Assembly: GCA_013399305.1 (NCBI GenBank)
Contig: VXAI01000115.1
Coordinates: 2,483,233-2,547,232 of the forward strand
Source of the DNA: Rostratula benghalensis
Lineage: Eukaryota > Chordata > Aves > Charadriiformes > Rostratulidae
Length of the DNA: 64,000 bases
Direction: 5' to 3'
Shown here one piece after another: positions 1 to 14,800 of this stretch. A program made the translations under genes and the position numbers. Numbering within the stretch: the first letter of the stretch is position 1; each line of letters starts with the position of its first letter. Under the pieces are notes generated by a model, which saw nothing but the letters and a program-made list of their open reading frames with translations, had not been told where the DNA came from and made no database searches.

Positions 1-2646
1 GTTACTTTCTAAAATGGTAGCAGTGACTATTCTATTAAACAATGCTTGCCTCTGTTCCTGTGAAAAGCATGCAGAAAATAACACAGCACTCAAGAAGCAA
101 CCTCTTGTGACCCAGAGATTGGAACATTCACGTTTGAATTCTTTCTGTCACAAATCGCTTCTATATTTTACATTTAACAGCTTTAGGTGAAGGACAGAAA
201 TTCTATAAACCTGTAAAGGAATCACTCTTCTACGGTTTCTGCTGTTACACATCTTAATGGCAGAGAAGTTTTTTACTCTTTAGTATTTCACATCTATTCC
301 TAATTCAGGGCTAGAAAGAATCATTCTGAAGAAAGTTGAAAAATGCAGGTTTATGTATGGTTCATGCCCACACTTTAACTTAGTAATAATGCAAATTAAC
401 TGTGCAGCCAATTCTATCATTTAGGAAAAAAAAATATATAATAAAATCTGGTTAAAAAGTACAGATTTCTGTCCTAAAAAGAGATTACTTGGACAAAGCT
501 ATCACTTCTCTCAGACTCACCCATACATACACACATCAGTTTGTACTGGTCTGACTGCATTCATTTTCCTGAAATTGCTCCTTGAAGAAATTAAATCCTC
601 TCCAGTTCTTTCATGGGAAATATAAATGTATTTTTCAAGTTGGGGGTGTAAACAATCTCAAAAATGGAGGGGAAAATAAAGCCACCACCTTTAAAATATT
701 GCGGTAAAGACTGCACCTCCACATCAAGAGGAAACTAACCTGTTCACCTTGTACCAACTCTGTTCTCCTTCCTTACACTTTCATTGCTAGCCACTGCTCT
801 TGGAGACAAGCTAGAGGGGAACTTTGGATAATAATTGAGCTTCTCTCTCCAGCATAAGTCTTCTTATTTTCCTCCCTTTTTTTTTGCTATCAGTCCCTAT
901 GATCCTCTCTACACCTTAAGGACCAAAAGCATCTAACGTACTCCTTTCTTACTCCCTTTGGGGTAAGAAAGCTAATTTATTGCTAGACTATCTTTAGGTT
1001 CAAAACAACTAGATGGCTACTCCTTCCGGGTCATCCATAGCACAAATGACCAGGATTTTTCTTCCAAGCACATTTTGGGGTTTGGTAGTTTGTCTCTGTT
1101 TCTTCTTCAGTAGTTACTTGGGGTTCAAAAGACTTCCCAGCAGCTGAGCCATCACTTACCTACTTCACACACATATCTCACCCCTTTACGTCAACAGTCC
1201 AACAATTGACAGAGCATTTAAAAAAAAAAAAAAAAAAAAAAAGCAGCTTTCTGCAGCCAGGAAAACAAACATGGCCATTCAGGCTACCATAAAACCTTAA
1301 AACCTTAGCTATAGGGAATAAAAGATAATAATAAAAACTGAAATCATGGAGGAGAACTCAGGATTTCAGAATGCCCTAAGGGTGAATCCCACTGCCAGAA
1401 GAAGACAAACTCCAGAATCAACCAGCCTGTGCCAAGAACACTAATACCTTTCTGTTTAAAACTGAGAGCTGAAGTTGGCAAAAGGACTGCAGCTGCTGTA
1501 AATGTCACTTACGTGAGAAAGACAGAGGTAGTCACTTAAGCCATTAGTATCCAAAACATTTAAGGCTATATAGTTCAAATGTGGCTTAAAGAAGAGATAA
1601 AGCCTGGCAGGCAGTGAAAATTGTGCAGTCCAGGTGTAATGTGACTTCTGCTTGGGAAATTTCCCTTCCTAAACAGGCAGCTATACCCTGCTTAGCTGTA
1701 ATCTCCAAACGGATTTCAGGTGCAACATATATTGCAAGCCTCAGGTTATGAAAGAAGTTGATGACTCCAAGGAAACCCAAAATAAATTGTCCCAGGCAAT
1801 AATAAACATTCACTCAAGTAATCAAAGGCATTTGTGTCATTGTTGCTTGTGTGCACATCCAAAAAAATGCTGAGACAACCTGAGGAGTAAATAGCAATTG
1901 TCCCTAATTTAGATAAGCTGATATATCATTTACAGTTCCTTCTATTTGCTTCTCCCTATCCATAATAATTGTCTGATGTTTGACCTTTGCCTGAACCAGG
2001 GTATCTAGCTCTCGTGTGTGTCCCCATACACCACAGCTATTGTAACTCATTCAGCCTCATCAGAGAAGAATACAGCCACTGACCCCACATCTCCTGCTGT
2101 TAACAGTGCCCATAGTCCTATGTATGAGCAGAGATGGAGAGTTGGTGTCTCTCTGAAGGGCAATGTTGGTCAGACGTTGGCTCATTGAGAATGTAGAGAA
2201 TGAAGCAACAGAAGCACATAACAGTAGTGCCCATTAAGCTGTGCATGAGTAACGTCTACCAGCACTGCAACCCTTTGTAATGCCTTATGGAGGAGATGTT
2301 GTTCCCCCTGATATTTAGCTGGTTGATCCTCTTAATGTACTTGGCTCCATCCACGCCCTACAGAGACAGCTCCTTGCTTTGGACCTGTTGTTGAAACCTA
2401 TTCACAAATTCCGTATGAATTCTTCAAACTCAGGAATCACTCCTCTCCCTTGTCTCTAACACTAGCTCTGGTCAAAGACGGGTCAGTGGATGGCTGAAGT
2501 AGATGGGCTACTGTCATTACCCAGCACTGCGAAATTTATAGTCCAGTTTCCTCCTATTGCGTTCATTTGAGTTGATAAACCTTTAATGGTAGATTGGGTT
2601 AAGTGTAGCTCAGTCTGACATGCAAGTATTTCTATCTTCCTGACAG
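1..2646 (+). other. Non-coding sequence upstream of FHL2 first coding exon (intron)
   Basis: The coding exon at 2647 starts at an acceptor, so this is intronic, with the promoter and 5' non-coding exons outside the window or unrecognised here. AT-rich. It holds a 23-nt poly-A run at 1220-1242. No other exon or known repeat is recognised. Confidence 0.7.
1220..1242. repeat. Poly-A run (23 nt)
   Basis: Uninterrupted A tract with no recognisable retrocopy in front of it. Confidence 0.9.
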
Positions 2647-2670
2647 GATAACCAGACTCCAGACACCAAC
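2647..2670 (+). other. FHL2: FHL2 5' UTR segment in the first coding exon
   Basis: 24 nt lie between the acceptor AG at 2645-2646 and the ATG at 2671. The ATG has C at -3 and A at +4, a moderate start context, but it is the only ATG in the exon before the conserved protein. Confidence 0.85.
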
Positions 2671-2826
2671 ATGACTGAACGCTTTGACTGCTACCACTGC
2701 AAAGAGTCCCTGTTTGGTAAGAAGTACATCCTGAGGGAGGACAGCCCCTACTGTGTGAAATGCTACGAAAACCTTTATTCCAACACCTGTGAGGAATGCA
2801 AGAAACCTATTGGTGCTGACTGCAAG
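2671..2826 (+). CDS. FHL2: FHL2 coding exon 1 (residues 1-52)
   Basis: The exon begins at 2647 after the acceptor ending in CTGACAG and ends before donor GTATGC at 2827. It encodes MTERFDC through ADCK: the N-terminal half LIM (C7, C10, C28, C31) and the first two ligands of LIM1 (C40, C43). It ends in phase 0. The 24 nt before the ATG are 5' UTR, so upstream non-coding exons must exist. Confidence 0.97.
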
Positions 2827-5800
2827 GTATGCAGGATTTATGTCTTGTTACAGAAATCTTGAAAGAGTAGCCTGGATACACAGCTCTCAGACATGGTGCA
2901 ATTGCCTGAAAGGATACATGAATCTAGATTAATATCTACTAAGGGTTTCTTTTGGTGGGAGAGCATGCTTTCCAGACCCCCGTATTGAGGTCCTTAACAA
3001 GTGGGGTCCCCCAAGGGTCAGTACTGGGTCCAGTCCTCTTCAATATTTTCATCAATGACCTGGATGAAGGGATGGAATGTACTCTCAGCAAGTTTGCCAA
3101 TGACACAAAACTGGGAGGAGCAGCTGACATATCAGAAGGCTATGTTGCCATCCAGTGAGACCTGGACAGGCTGGAGAGTTGGGCAGAGAAGAATCTGATT
3201 AATGTCAACAAGGGCAAGTGTAGGGTCCTGCACCTGAGGAGGAATAATCCTCTGCACCCATACAGGTTGGGGCTGACATGCTGGAGAGCAGCTTTGAGGA
3301 AAAAGACTTGAGAGTCCTGGTGGACAGCAGGATGACCATGAGCAAGCAATGTGCCCTTGTGGTCAAGAAGGCCAATGGCATCCTGGGGTGCATCAAGAAG
3401 TGTGACCAGCAGGTCAAGGGTTTGATTTCCTACATAGCTGATCCATACCTCTAGAAGTACCAACTAGTCCCTATTTCTGATACTATTGCTCTATTGCTAG
3501 TTCAGAGATATTAAATATACTCAGACTGGGAAAAATAAATATCTCATATCTCACAAACTGATCTATGCTGCTCTGTTGGCAAATCAGTAGGAAAGCCCTT
3601 TTCAGAAGCCTTAAAAAGGTGAGAATGTTTCACCATCATGAGAGGGAACTGGCAGTAATCTGTACGAGGGTATAAAACTGCCAGCTTTCCAACAGCTCAT
3701 AAATATTCAGATTAGAGAAGAGATACAGCTGGCCTGACCTGAAAAAGCAAAATATTTCTGCCCCATTCCAGAATGTGCTTTTGTTTTAAGGTCTCTTTGT
3801 AATCCCCTGAGAAGATATTTCCATGTGTTGATATTCAAGAATTTAAAAACTTGGACCAGCTTCAACAAATCTTGGACAAAGTATTCAGGAATTAATCAGG
3901 CTGAACTTTTCAACTCAGATTTATGGATTTAGGGAGTGTGGGTGTTATCCGATATACTGCTCTTCTGTACTGTTCAGCAAGAAACAGAAAAAAAGCCCCT
4001 AATTGTCTGTAATATGTTTGATACAGTAAAGAAGCAGAACTGTATGTAGAAAACCCATCTATAAGATAGAAAATGAAGATTTCTGGAAGAGCTATGAATT
4101 GTACCAGGAACTAATGTGTCATTTTTTGTTTCTGTGATTACTGTTTGTGCCTGCCCGTGCTTTATGCTGCAGCTTTTGAACATGCTGACCAATTTTAACA
4201 AAATTCTGACAGATGGATGAAAGTTGCAAACTTAAATTCCTACAAGTTTTCTGAAAAAAAATTGTGTGGTCAGGTGGAAAAAGAGTTCCTATTAATGTTT
4301 GCACTGAGAGAAAAAACAGAGTAGGTTTTCAATGACAGTAATACGTGTGTATTTGAATACAGTTGAGAATACATTTGAGAGAGCCCTTATAAGTGCCTGA
4401 GCCACAATATAAGTTTCAGTCAAAGGTTGTGCACTGTATGACTGAGCATAATTCAGTCATGAAACAAAAAGTCACAAAATTGGGCTTCTACTTGTCATTA
4501 AACTGCATATATACATGTGTATGTAAAGACATAAGAAATATACACATATACACGTACACAGACATATGTATATACATTATGTATATACGTAAGTATTTAT
4601 GTATACATCTTTTTACATATTGCATTTCCGTTTTCTCCTGAGCAAAGAAGATAAAATGCACTGTGTTTGGGAATTAAACTAGGATATTTGCTGGATGTAC
4701 TCCATATTTGTATGTTCCAACATAGCCTTTATACAACTGTAAAATTTGGAACTAAACCACAAATGAGTGACAGTGTTATCAGAAAGGGTCACATCCAAGC
4801 CTCCGCATCTGGCAGGGGCATGCACCCTCACATCAACATTGCAACCTGAAAAAAACCTCCATGTATCTCCCTTCTCAGATTCTCCTTTTCAAGTCCCTTC
4901 TTGGCCGCTGCTGTTTCTCTGCTCTGAGAAGAGCTGAACTGAGAACCCAGCTGCAGCTGGGATGCTCTGAATTTCTCTCCTCACAGCCCTCCGAATCAAA
5001 AACAAAACCCTGTAGCCGAAAGGGTTACCCCAAAGCAAAACCAGGTGTTGACAAGAGGACAGCCAGCTCTCTGTCACCTCTGACACTACTGTAGTGCATC
5101 AGCGCTCACCCGAGTTGAACTTAAGCCTGCTCAGACACTGGTAATACTCCAATGTTGACAGCACTGGGCTTTGAGAGGATCAAACTGGTGCCAGATGTTT
5201 TTAAAAACCTGGTGTTTTAACTACAGCACAAAGAGCCCACACAGCAACTATCCTTTGCTTTTATGGGTACCTGTGAAAGTCTCTGAGTAGTAACTAGCTC
5301 GTTCTTTATTTTAAATGCTTTTGGTTTTTTCCACCAAAAAAACCCCCAAAACCAAACCCAAAACCCTGAATGACAACATGTGTCTGAACGACATCTTCAG
5401 ATGTAGGCCATTTCGTTAACTGTAAACTATTCTAGCAGATGTTTATGAAACTTTCACAGGCAGATTAAAAATTTCATACACTGAGTGGTAGGAGGCACTG
5501 GCAGGCAGTAGGAAAATACAATGCCATTTCTCTCACAGCTATTATCCCTATGCCAACAGCTTTCAATCAAAATTTGCTTTTTCTGAAAAGAATTGGCATT
5601 CATCACCTGCGTTCCTGGTGAATGCTCACCACACCTACAGTTTCATGCTTCTTGCTGGAAATCCATCCATTTGCCTAACTGCAAAAGAGTGACTTTTGGT
5701 TGTTTTTTGCCTTTTTAAATAGTTTCCTTGCAGGCCCTGTGGCACAGAAACTGTCACAAATAGAGGAAATACCTACAATAATCCAATGTTTAAGGCAGCC

Positions 5801-8800
5801 CACAAGTTAGCCTTGGCAAGCGGGAGGGGGTGAAAATTCTTGCTGCAAAATGTGAAAATGAAATTAAAACCAGATTGTGAGATAAAGCTACTGTGTCAGC
5901 ACACAGGCTAAAATTGAATCAAAAGGGTCAGTCTTACACTCAAACCAAACAAAACCCAAGAAATCCAACAAAAAAAACCAAAAACAAACCAAAACAACCA
6001 AACAAACAAAAAACACCATAAAAAGGAAGCCTCTAGAAATATGGATCAAAACAAAGGAGAAAATATTTATTTTTTCAAATTTTTAATGTTTAAACCTTGT
6101 CCTGAGTTGAAATACTCTTTCAATGCATTAGTGAGCATCAGACTAATTGTTGTGAAGTGGAATGGTAAAAGAAAGAGGCCTCTTCCCATATCACTAAGGT
6201 GCTGACTTTAGCACAATGTTGCTTATTTTTACCTTTTTGAAACATACTTTTGCTAGGGAAGTAGCAGTCTAACCCATTTAAGCATTTTGCTATAGGGTGT
6301 GCATGGCTAATTTTGTTCTCATGCCCCGTTTCCTCTGCTCAGCCTTCTGAAAAGAGCATTGCAGCAAGCATATACAGTTTCTCTACTGGTAATAATCTCT
6401 CTAATCTCCTTCTTCCTGTTGGGTCCCTGTTGAAAGCCATTTCAGGAGAAAAGGTAATACAAAATAGCTTAAGTTCACTTAGACTGAGAAAGCCAGAGTA
6501 GAAGACAACACGATTGCAGGATATGAGGAGTCTGTGCTTCACCCAGTTATCTGGTAACTCTAGTCTTGGGGCTTTTCCAGTTTAAAAAACAAAAGTCAGC
6601 AGCAGCCCCATCCTAGAGGCCCAATAAACCATGCCTGATCAAACTATACAGAACTATGGAGGAGCTATCAAGTGTGAGTTTGCCGATGTTGAAAACAGTT
6701 GTCTTGACAAAGTTTTCTTTGGGGAATGACATAATGAAAATACATGAAAATAAAATTGCTTGAAAAGCACATGATGACTTTTCAGAACCATAAGTTTCAA
6801 ATGCATTTTACAAGGGATGACTCTAAAAAGTTTAGATTCAAATATGATCTGTGTTAAGTTTTGCTTGCACCATATTCTTACAATCAGTTGTCAGTGTGTG
6901 TACAAGGGACCTCTACTTGGCCCACTCTCTGACTTTTGTTTGAGAAACAACCCAGGATTCACTGTTCAATTGGTGGTCCCAAAGAATGCTGAGCAGAAAT
7001 TTTTGGCCGAGGCTGATTCTCAGATCAGACTGAGAAAAGCCCCCGTACAAATCTGACTAGCTTCAGGGACTGCCAGTCTGGTTATTTTTCATCTTCAAAT
7101 GAAATCAGGAAAGGGAAGGATTATTTTCCACATTCAGAAGCAATACAAATGAATAAATTGTTAAACATTTCTCCCTGCAAAATCATTGCAGCTCTGAAGA
7201 GACAGGCATTGTCCTCCTCCCCTTCTCTATTCACTGGTCTGGAGCTCTCTGCACTTCAGCTGCAAAACACACGTACAGGGCAGACCATGTCCATGAGCAT
7301 CAGGTGCATGCATCTATATATGTTAACACTGTTCCACTTCTCAAATGCCATTTTGTGGTAATTCTTCAGTCTCTGGACTGTGCTTTGTCTAACAAGCCTC
7401 TTATCTGTGCTTATGTGTGCTTTACCTGACAAGAGCACGTGGCCGTCAGTTTTCATACAGATACACAGATCGATGGCAAAGAGAGTCATTCTCCAGATTT
7501 CTTTTAGGCAATATGGGAAGCTGCAGTTAAAACTGCAGTTAAAATACGTACCACCAGGGACTCATTTCCCTCAGGCTGCATAAAGCATCTGAGAAGTCAC
7601 GCTCATCAGTATTTTAAGGATCCACCTCCGTTTGGTGTTCACAATAGTAATTTTCTTTATTAGTTCTTCCTGGAAATCCAAGCAATAAACAGGAATTTGT
7701 TGTATACCTTTTGTACCTTCTGCTGGAACATATTTATTTGTGTTACCATCATCTTGTGTAACCTAGAACTACTGTGCTTAGAGTAAACCTTTCAGTTTAA
7801 CTGAAGGCCAGCCTAATGGACAAGCTTGGAGTCTGTTTTGCACTTGCAACTTCTCCAGTGTAGAATCTGTTCCAGATCAATACCATGGACCACGTGCAAG
7901 CCAAGTGAGATACACAAAGTCACTTCTGGTGACTTTATTACACTGACCTAAAAAAAATCATGATGCAGAAGCTGTTTTGACAGCACCTTGGACTTTCTTG
8001 CTCCTGATGTGACAGATTCAGAGGGACAAAGTAAACTCCATTCCATCAGTCTAATACTCTGCTGCAGGCATGTCAAAGCCACACATCTTAGAATGCCTCT
8101 ACATTCAGTGACAATATCTGCTATAATCACCTAAGGAAGCTAAAGATCATTCAAGTCAGTCTGTATTTTGGGATACTTGGGGTTGCAGTTGTGCTTCACC
8201 TCTCTGCCCTGACAAAATATCTGCTACTTTCACCCGCCCAGCTGGTGTCTATACAGGCTGCCATCAAAACTGACTCAAGGGTTAAACCTTTCATCATTGA
8301 CACCTAAACCTGGTCTTCATTTCTTCTTTTTCTAAAAGGCATGCGCTTTGTCCAGGGCACAATTTTACTCTTGCAACAAGGCAGAACAAAAGCAGGTATC
8401 AGCATATGAATTTTGGAGATAAAAAATAGCTTGCAGAATATTGCAAAAAGAGGAAAGAGTGGAGTGGGAAAGAGGCAAGAGAAAGAAAAACAGATCTGTT
8501 GCCATTCTGTTTTCTAGTAGACAAGTTTCACATTTTAGAAAGCTGTTGGCTGTATGTCATATTTTTCTGTTGAAAGTGTTACTCCCCCAAGATCAGATTT
8601 AGGCTATTCAACTTCACTTAAAGCGGAAAAAAATGTAAATAACTTCTAAAGAAGTCCTTTTGGGGGTTTTGTTGGGGGTTTTTTCATAGAAAATATTAAA
8701 ACTTTACAGTCAGAAATTTGTGTTGTTTCAAAAGGGGTTTGCTGAAATGAATAGACAAGCTGAATAAACAACTCCCTGAAAGGTGTAAAGTGAGAGGCTC

Positions 8801-11800
8801 AGATAATGTACCATAGAGTGCAACCCCTGAGATGAAAAACACATTGGGTACCAATTATTACTCAGAATGATTTAAGAAATTTAAGAAATTTACGTGAGTA
8901 GTGAAGTTGTCCGAACAAAAAAGTCTTTACTGCATGCTCAAATTCTGATTGAAGTTACTAGAGTTTAACAAGCTACTACATATCATCCGAACTAAGCAAA
9001 ACTATTTCAGTGTTTCCTGTTTGCTATTTATAAGAACAAGGCTCCTGCCTTAGTTCTGTTATAGACATAACGTGTGGTTAATTTAGGTTAACCTAAATCA
9101 CAGTATTTTTTGTTTGCTCTGGGCTAGGATGGCACATTTGGAGTTACCTGTGACTGTACTGACTGACACAGAGCAGTTTAGGCCAGACTACGTCTGAACA
9201 CTTTGTGATGCTTCCATTTACCCATTTACACAATTAAAAAAAAAAAAATCTGATCGTCTACAACTCAGTTTTTACCCTTCTACTAACGAGATTAATTCAG
9301 TGCTTAAAACTAATACATAGTGGATCCTGAGCTAGAAACCGAGAAGTTATTTAGGCTGAATTTTTATACTGCTCATTCATTACGATACTAGCCCCTCACA
9401 CTCCACCTCAAACTGAAGCCTATATATTTTGGAGTAGACACTCCTTCTTATAATGATCTAAGCTCAATTTGGTTTGAAGTCCACAGATGCTGTTCAAGTG
9501 TTACATGATTAGGCCACCTTAATTTGAATTTTAAAAGACACAATCCATCCCTCTAGGTCACAATTTTTAAAAGGACCTTTGTTCTTTTAACTAATAAAAG
9601 CACCACTGCACAGGGTATTTCAATTACTTAGATGCCCATGCTTATCCCTTGGCCAGAGTGGTCTGGATCTGAAGGTATGACGTGATCTCTCGTTTTTCAG
9701 TTTGATCCACATTTGAAACATAGGTAAAGCAAAACACAAGAGCTGGTAAAAATTAGTTGCAGTCAAAAAATAAAAGGAACAAAGATCAGACCAATTCCAT
9801 TCTTGGTGTAAATCTGTTGAACCGAATAAAAACCATAAAGTAATAGTGTAATTGTGAAACGGATTTCTGTCCAGGCTGAACAGCTATGAAATCAACAATA
9901 GCTAAGACAAATAGGGGAAGTTTATTATACCTGTAGGGTTAACAAGCTTTAATCTCACCCCAAACCAGGGGTTTATTCTCAAAGGAAATATCTAAATGAA
10001 ACTAGCTGTTTTTCTGCCACATACGAAAAATGAAGATTACCTTGAACTGAGAAAGGGTCAATAGTTGTCACGAGCTGTTCCTGGTTATCATAGCAAAATA
10101 AGTTTATCTTCAGCAGAACATTTTGTTTTCTTGAGCTGTGTAAATTAGCTGCAGCCCCGGGCTGTGGTTCAGATGTAGATGTGTTTGCATTCTCTGAGCT
10201 CCCAGTTGTACAAATTATTCGTTCTGCTTACTCTGTGGTTTTGGATTCTACAGGATCTCTCTTACAAGGAGCGCCACTGGCACGAAACCTGCTTCCACTG
10301 CTTCCAGTGCAAGAATTCATTGGTGGACAAACCTTTTGCTGCAAAAGAGGAACATCTACTTTGCACTGATTGCTACTCCAACGAATACTCCTCCAAATGC
10401 AACGAGTGCAAGAAGACTATTATGCCAGGTTAGGATGCTCAATTTTTTTTTCAACTAAAAAAAGGTTAGGCTAAATATCAAGCCCAAACTCAGCCAAAAT
10501 TTTGACGAATTGTTTTCTTTGACTACCTCTTCTAAGTCACAGTGAACTTTGTAAAACACAGTTGATGGTGCTTTAAAAGTAACTTCCATTACCAGATCAC
10601 ATAATTTTCATAATGAACATGATAGAACTTCACATGAAGTGGGTTACTCTTGAAGATTACAGTTTATTCCAGTAAGCATTTTTATTAATGGGATTTATAA
10701 TTTTCTACAGTGGCATTCATTAAAAGGCTTCCAATGACTGGACAGCTAAAATCTGTCCAATCCCAACTTCGTACTCTGCCTTGATTGGCTTCCACTGCTT
10801 CAAGATGAGAGCCAGCTTGTAAATTTAACAGCTTACTTATTTCACAACTTAGCTGTCTTCTATTTTCTTGTTAACATGGAACATGAGGTTATAGCAATAG
10901 ATTGCTTAAACCTCATCTCCTCGTGTTAATGCTACAACAACCTGTGATGATTCGAGGGATTAAAGTGGAAGGAATATTGGTCCAGAAATAAAATATGAAA
11001 AGACCATTTGAAGAATCCACATAAATGCTCCATAACCACTATTAATTACTTTTTCCAGTAAAATTTTTCTTTGTCTGGTTCTGACATTGGTCATCTTAGG
11101 CAAAAGCTAAAACCCACTATGTTGTGCACCTAAGGTGTAAAAATGAAGGCCTGATGATGAAATAGGATGTATAAAGAGAAACAACAACAGTATGTAAAAG
11201 CAGATGGTCCTATCCATTCATGACTGAGTTTAGGCATCTCCTATTCCATCTCCTATTCCACATTCCATATCCACCTGTTTTTACCGATACAGCACTACCT
11301 GACATATTTGGGAATAGACATTGCTAGTTTTAATGCTGGAACTAGATATGTCTTTTTAAGATCGTTCATCAAATTCACCCCAAAGTTCAGTGAATATATT
11401 TACTGAATGGATCTCTTTTGGCTTATTATGCCAGCTATGGATTGATAAGTAGTAATGGAGGCTGAATTCAGCAACCCAGAGAATCCTGTCTACTCTTACA
11501 ATAAGAAACAGGTTCTATGGTTCTATGAACCTTTACAACCACCAACTGCTCTTTAGTTGCTTGCTCAAGAGAGCTGTGATTTCACCACATTCAGAGAGCA
11601 GTACACCCAGCGTGTATTTTCTATTTACACAGCACACCATGGTAGCACAAGAGCTACCCCAGAGCACTGTGATCACCAACTGAAACATAATTCATTTTGA
11701 AAGAACTACCAAGTGGTTGGATACCCTTTATGGAGACTGTTAATGTTACACTTGCCCTTTGCTTTGCTCCACTAAATGTATAATTCAGATTTAATAAAGC

Positions 11801-14800
11801 ATTATCATGACAAGCCTATTAAATACCAAAGTAATTACAAACTTGATCTTTCAGTCCTTCTGCAAACTAAACTCCCACTGACTTCAGTGTAGCAGGTAAC
11901 AAACAGGGCTCCCCCTGCCTTGAATTTCAGTGAGAAAACAAGCAGAGAGAAACAGCTAAAAACATGAAAATAAAATTCTAGGCTACTAAAAAAAAAATAA
12001 ATTAAAATGTATCCACATATCCTTTTTCCAGAACATCACTCCTTCAAGGACTGATTTAGTTGCTTCTCGGTATGATACAGAAAGTTACCAGCACAGAGAG
12101 GGCATAATTCTTAAAATGTGTCCATTAAGAAAATGGATCAGAAACATCCAAGCATGCAAGAATCAGGGAGAAGGATAATTAACAGATCACTTACTGCACT
12201 GCTGCAAGTCAATTCTTTAAAAAAAACCCCAGCTCCTGATGTATGGCTCTGCACAGAAGTTAGTGAGACCGAAAAACAAAAAATAAGAGAAATATGCAAC
12301 TAGTAAAGAAAGAGAAATTAACACTTGAGAAGTGAAAAATGGTGAAACTGCACCCTGCAGAAATGGGGCTGGGGAGAGCTGCATTGAAGGAGTTAGTGTG
12401 GTTCTTCTTTATTACCCCACACAGGATCAACTCCTCGGTCTGCCAAGCACTTGACATCACGTTTGTTGCTACAGGGTTCAAAAGCAATGCAGAACTGTAG
12501 GGGCTCCATTTGTTTTCTCTTCTGGCCAGTATCAAATATTCTGATGGAAATCACACAGTGTGCAAAGAAATTTCTCCATGTAACAGGGCATCTCCAATTT
12601 TCTGGAAGGGCTCAGAGTCCACTTGTCATAGAGTGGACTGAGTCCACAAAGTGTAATAACTATACCCTAAACCTTCATTCTAGACTAGTACAATTAGCTC
12701 CTAACTACTTTTCTGATTTTCAGTAAGGATTGTTTAAAAATTTTTTTCTTCCTTTCACATAGTAACCATGGTTTAACTACAACTGAAGACAGAAACAAAG
12801 CTTCTCTCTCACTGAAGGTTTCACAAGACAGAAAAACATTTAGGATAGGTGTTGCAGAGCTGGAAACTGTTGTGAATTTTTAGTGGACTTCATTGTGGAC
12901 AGGAACAAGGCCACAGAGCAGAGAACGAAATTATCCTTTTTCTCTGACAGTAGCTGTACTCTATGGGGAAAGGGAAGCAAGAAACTTGCCAGGAATTAAC
13001 CAGGTAGCTTGCAGTAGTCTACAAAAGAATGAAACGGGACTTGGAATGAAGACCGTTCAACTTAGTGATGAATGGTCTTACCTTCCCTCTGCACTAGTAG
13101 CAGATTTCATTGGTGTCTCCTCAATTCTCCTGACTCTTCCTGTGCATTAGAATTCATTATTCACTATAATACCACCACAAAAAAAAAAAAAAAAAAAAAG
13201 AGAAGGTGTCCTAAGTCTTCATTATTAGCAGGAAATGTTTATAGGAGGAGAAGAACCACTCACTCTCAGAAAAAAACTGAAATAGTACCCAATACCACGC
13301 AAAGCTGGTGGGAACATGAACTATTGCACTGCTTAAGTGACTGACAGCCAGCTGTCTGGCAAACCAAGACCTACAAATGGCATGAGTCTCAGGCAGAAGC
13401 AGCTGGGTTGACACTCTGGTCTCATTACAGGTACTCGGAAGATGGAATACAAGGGCAACAGCTGGCACGAGACCTGCTTTATCTGCTACCGCTGCCAACA
13501 GCCCATCGGGACAAAGAGTTTCATCCCTAAGGACAATCAAAACTTTTGCGTACCCTGCTACGAAAAGCAGTTTGCCATGCAGTGCGTCCAGTGCAAGAAG
13601 GTAGTGCTCTTATTTTACTTACCTAAAACCTAAGGGATTGAAGTCCACCCCATTTTATGTCTAAATAGGTAGGATATCTTCTTTTTCTACCAGTGCTGAA
13701 AGATTCAGAATCAACTGATTTTAAGGGACGATGAAATTTCAGTTCCCATTCTGCACTGAGCACTACAATGAGAATTCTCTTACTCAGGGTTAAAGATCTC
13801 TTTGAACTGAAAGCACATAGTAAATGTTTTTAAAAACACAAACAAAAAGATAAAATGCAAACTCTGCAGTGGAATAACCTCATTCCAATACAAGCCATCA
13901 TATACCTACCCATTTCACCGGGAAGGAAGATGAGCTAACAAAGATCATTTTTTAATATTCTAAGGAAGCTCAAGACAGAAAGATTTACACAGAGCAAATG
14001 CTGTTCCTGAAATAAAAATTAGTAAACTCAATATGTGCAGAAGTACTGCTTTCTAGGCTAAGCACCTTTTATTTGTGAATTTCCTAAATTCTATACACAG
14101 GCATCGATAGGAATTTTAGAATTCTTTCCTAAAGGGAATTGTCTCATCAGTTACGGAACTAACAAATCCCAGTTTCCTATGGATACGTGCACAGGCAAAG
14201 ACAACCAAAATGACGGCTATACCCACAGTAACTTCCCTTTCCCACTGCCTCTGTTTCCTCTTTGTCTCCCTTTACCCTCCACGTACTTCCAGCCACCACC
14301 TGTGCCCACACTACCCGAGACTTTTTTCCACATGTGCTACCTCCAGTCAAGCAAAGCTGCACTCTGCTCAGACGCACAAGCTGGCCAGAAATGACTGCAT
14401 CTTTGCTGCTGCTTGGGGAAAACCAACACAGGTGCAGGCTAATTTTTTTATTCAGCCTTTAACCAAAGGCATACCCAACTACCTTTGCTACCTCCTATCC
14501 ATCCATCCATCCATCAATTTTCTGAAACTTCTAGGAGTTTCATGTCTTAAAAATTCTGCCTAGTGTGCAATTTTTACCACATTTGAGAACGGCCTCAAAA
14601 ATAGTTGGGAAAGTGGAAAAGACAGATGAATGCACAGATTAGGTATTGTGATCCTACGCAAGCTGAATTCCCAGGGAACCTCCCTTTAGTGAAGAAAGAA
14701 AAAAAAAATGAAGCTACTAATTTCACAGTCTTCTTAGGAACACTGAAAGGAGCAAAAAAGTTCAGATTGTTTAACGCCTAGGGAGCTGGTGTTGTAGGCA

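Larger units (their letters stand above)
2827..10253 (+). other. FHL2: FHL2 intron between coding exons 1 and 2
   Basis: A 7.4 kb intron with GT-AG ends. It contains a CR1 fragment (about 2985-3440), an alternating TA/CA stretch (4505-4610) and an A/C-rich stretch (5941-6016). The remainder is AT-rich and nothing else is recognised. Confidence 0.85.

Noticed and set aside
1220..1242. Poly-A run as the tail of a processed retrocopy
   Set aside because: No coding remnant or target-site duplication could be recognised in front of it.
4505..4610. Alternating purine-pyrimidine tract as a functional Z-DNA element
   Set aside because: It is mostly TA steps, which form Z-DNA poorly, and is best read as a degenerate microsatellite.
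14210..14563. 117-codon frame in an FHL2 intron
   Set aside because: Serine/proline/leucine composition simply reflects a pyrimidine-rich stretch.
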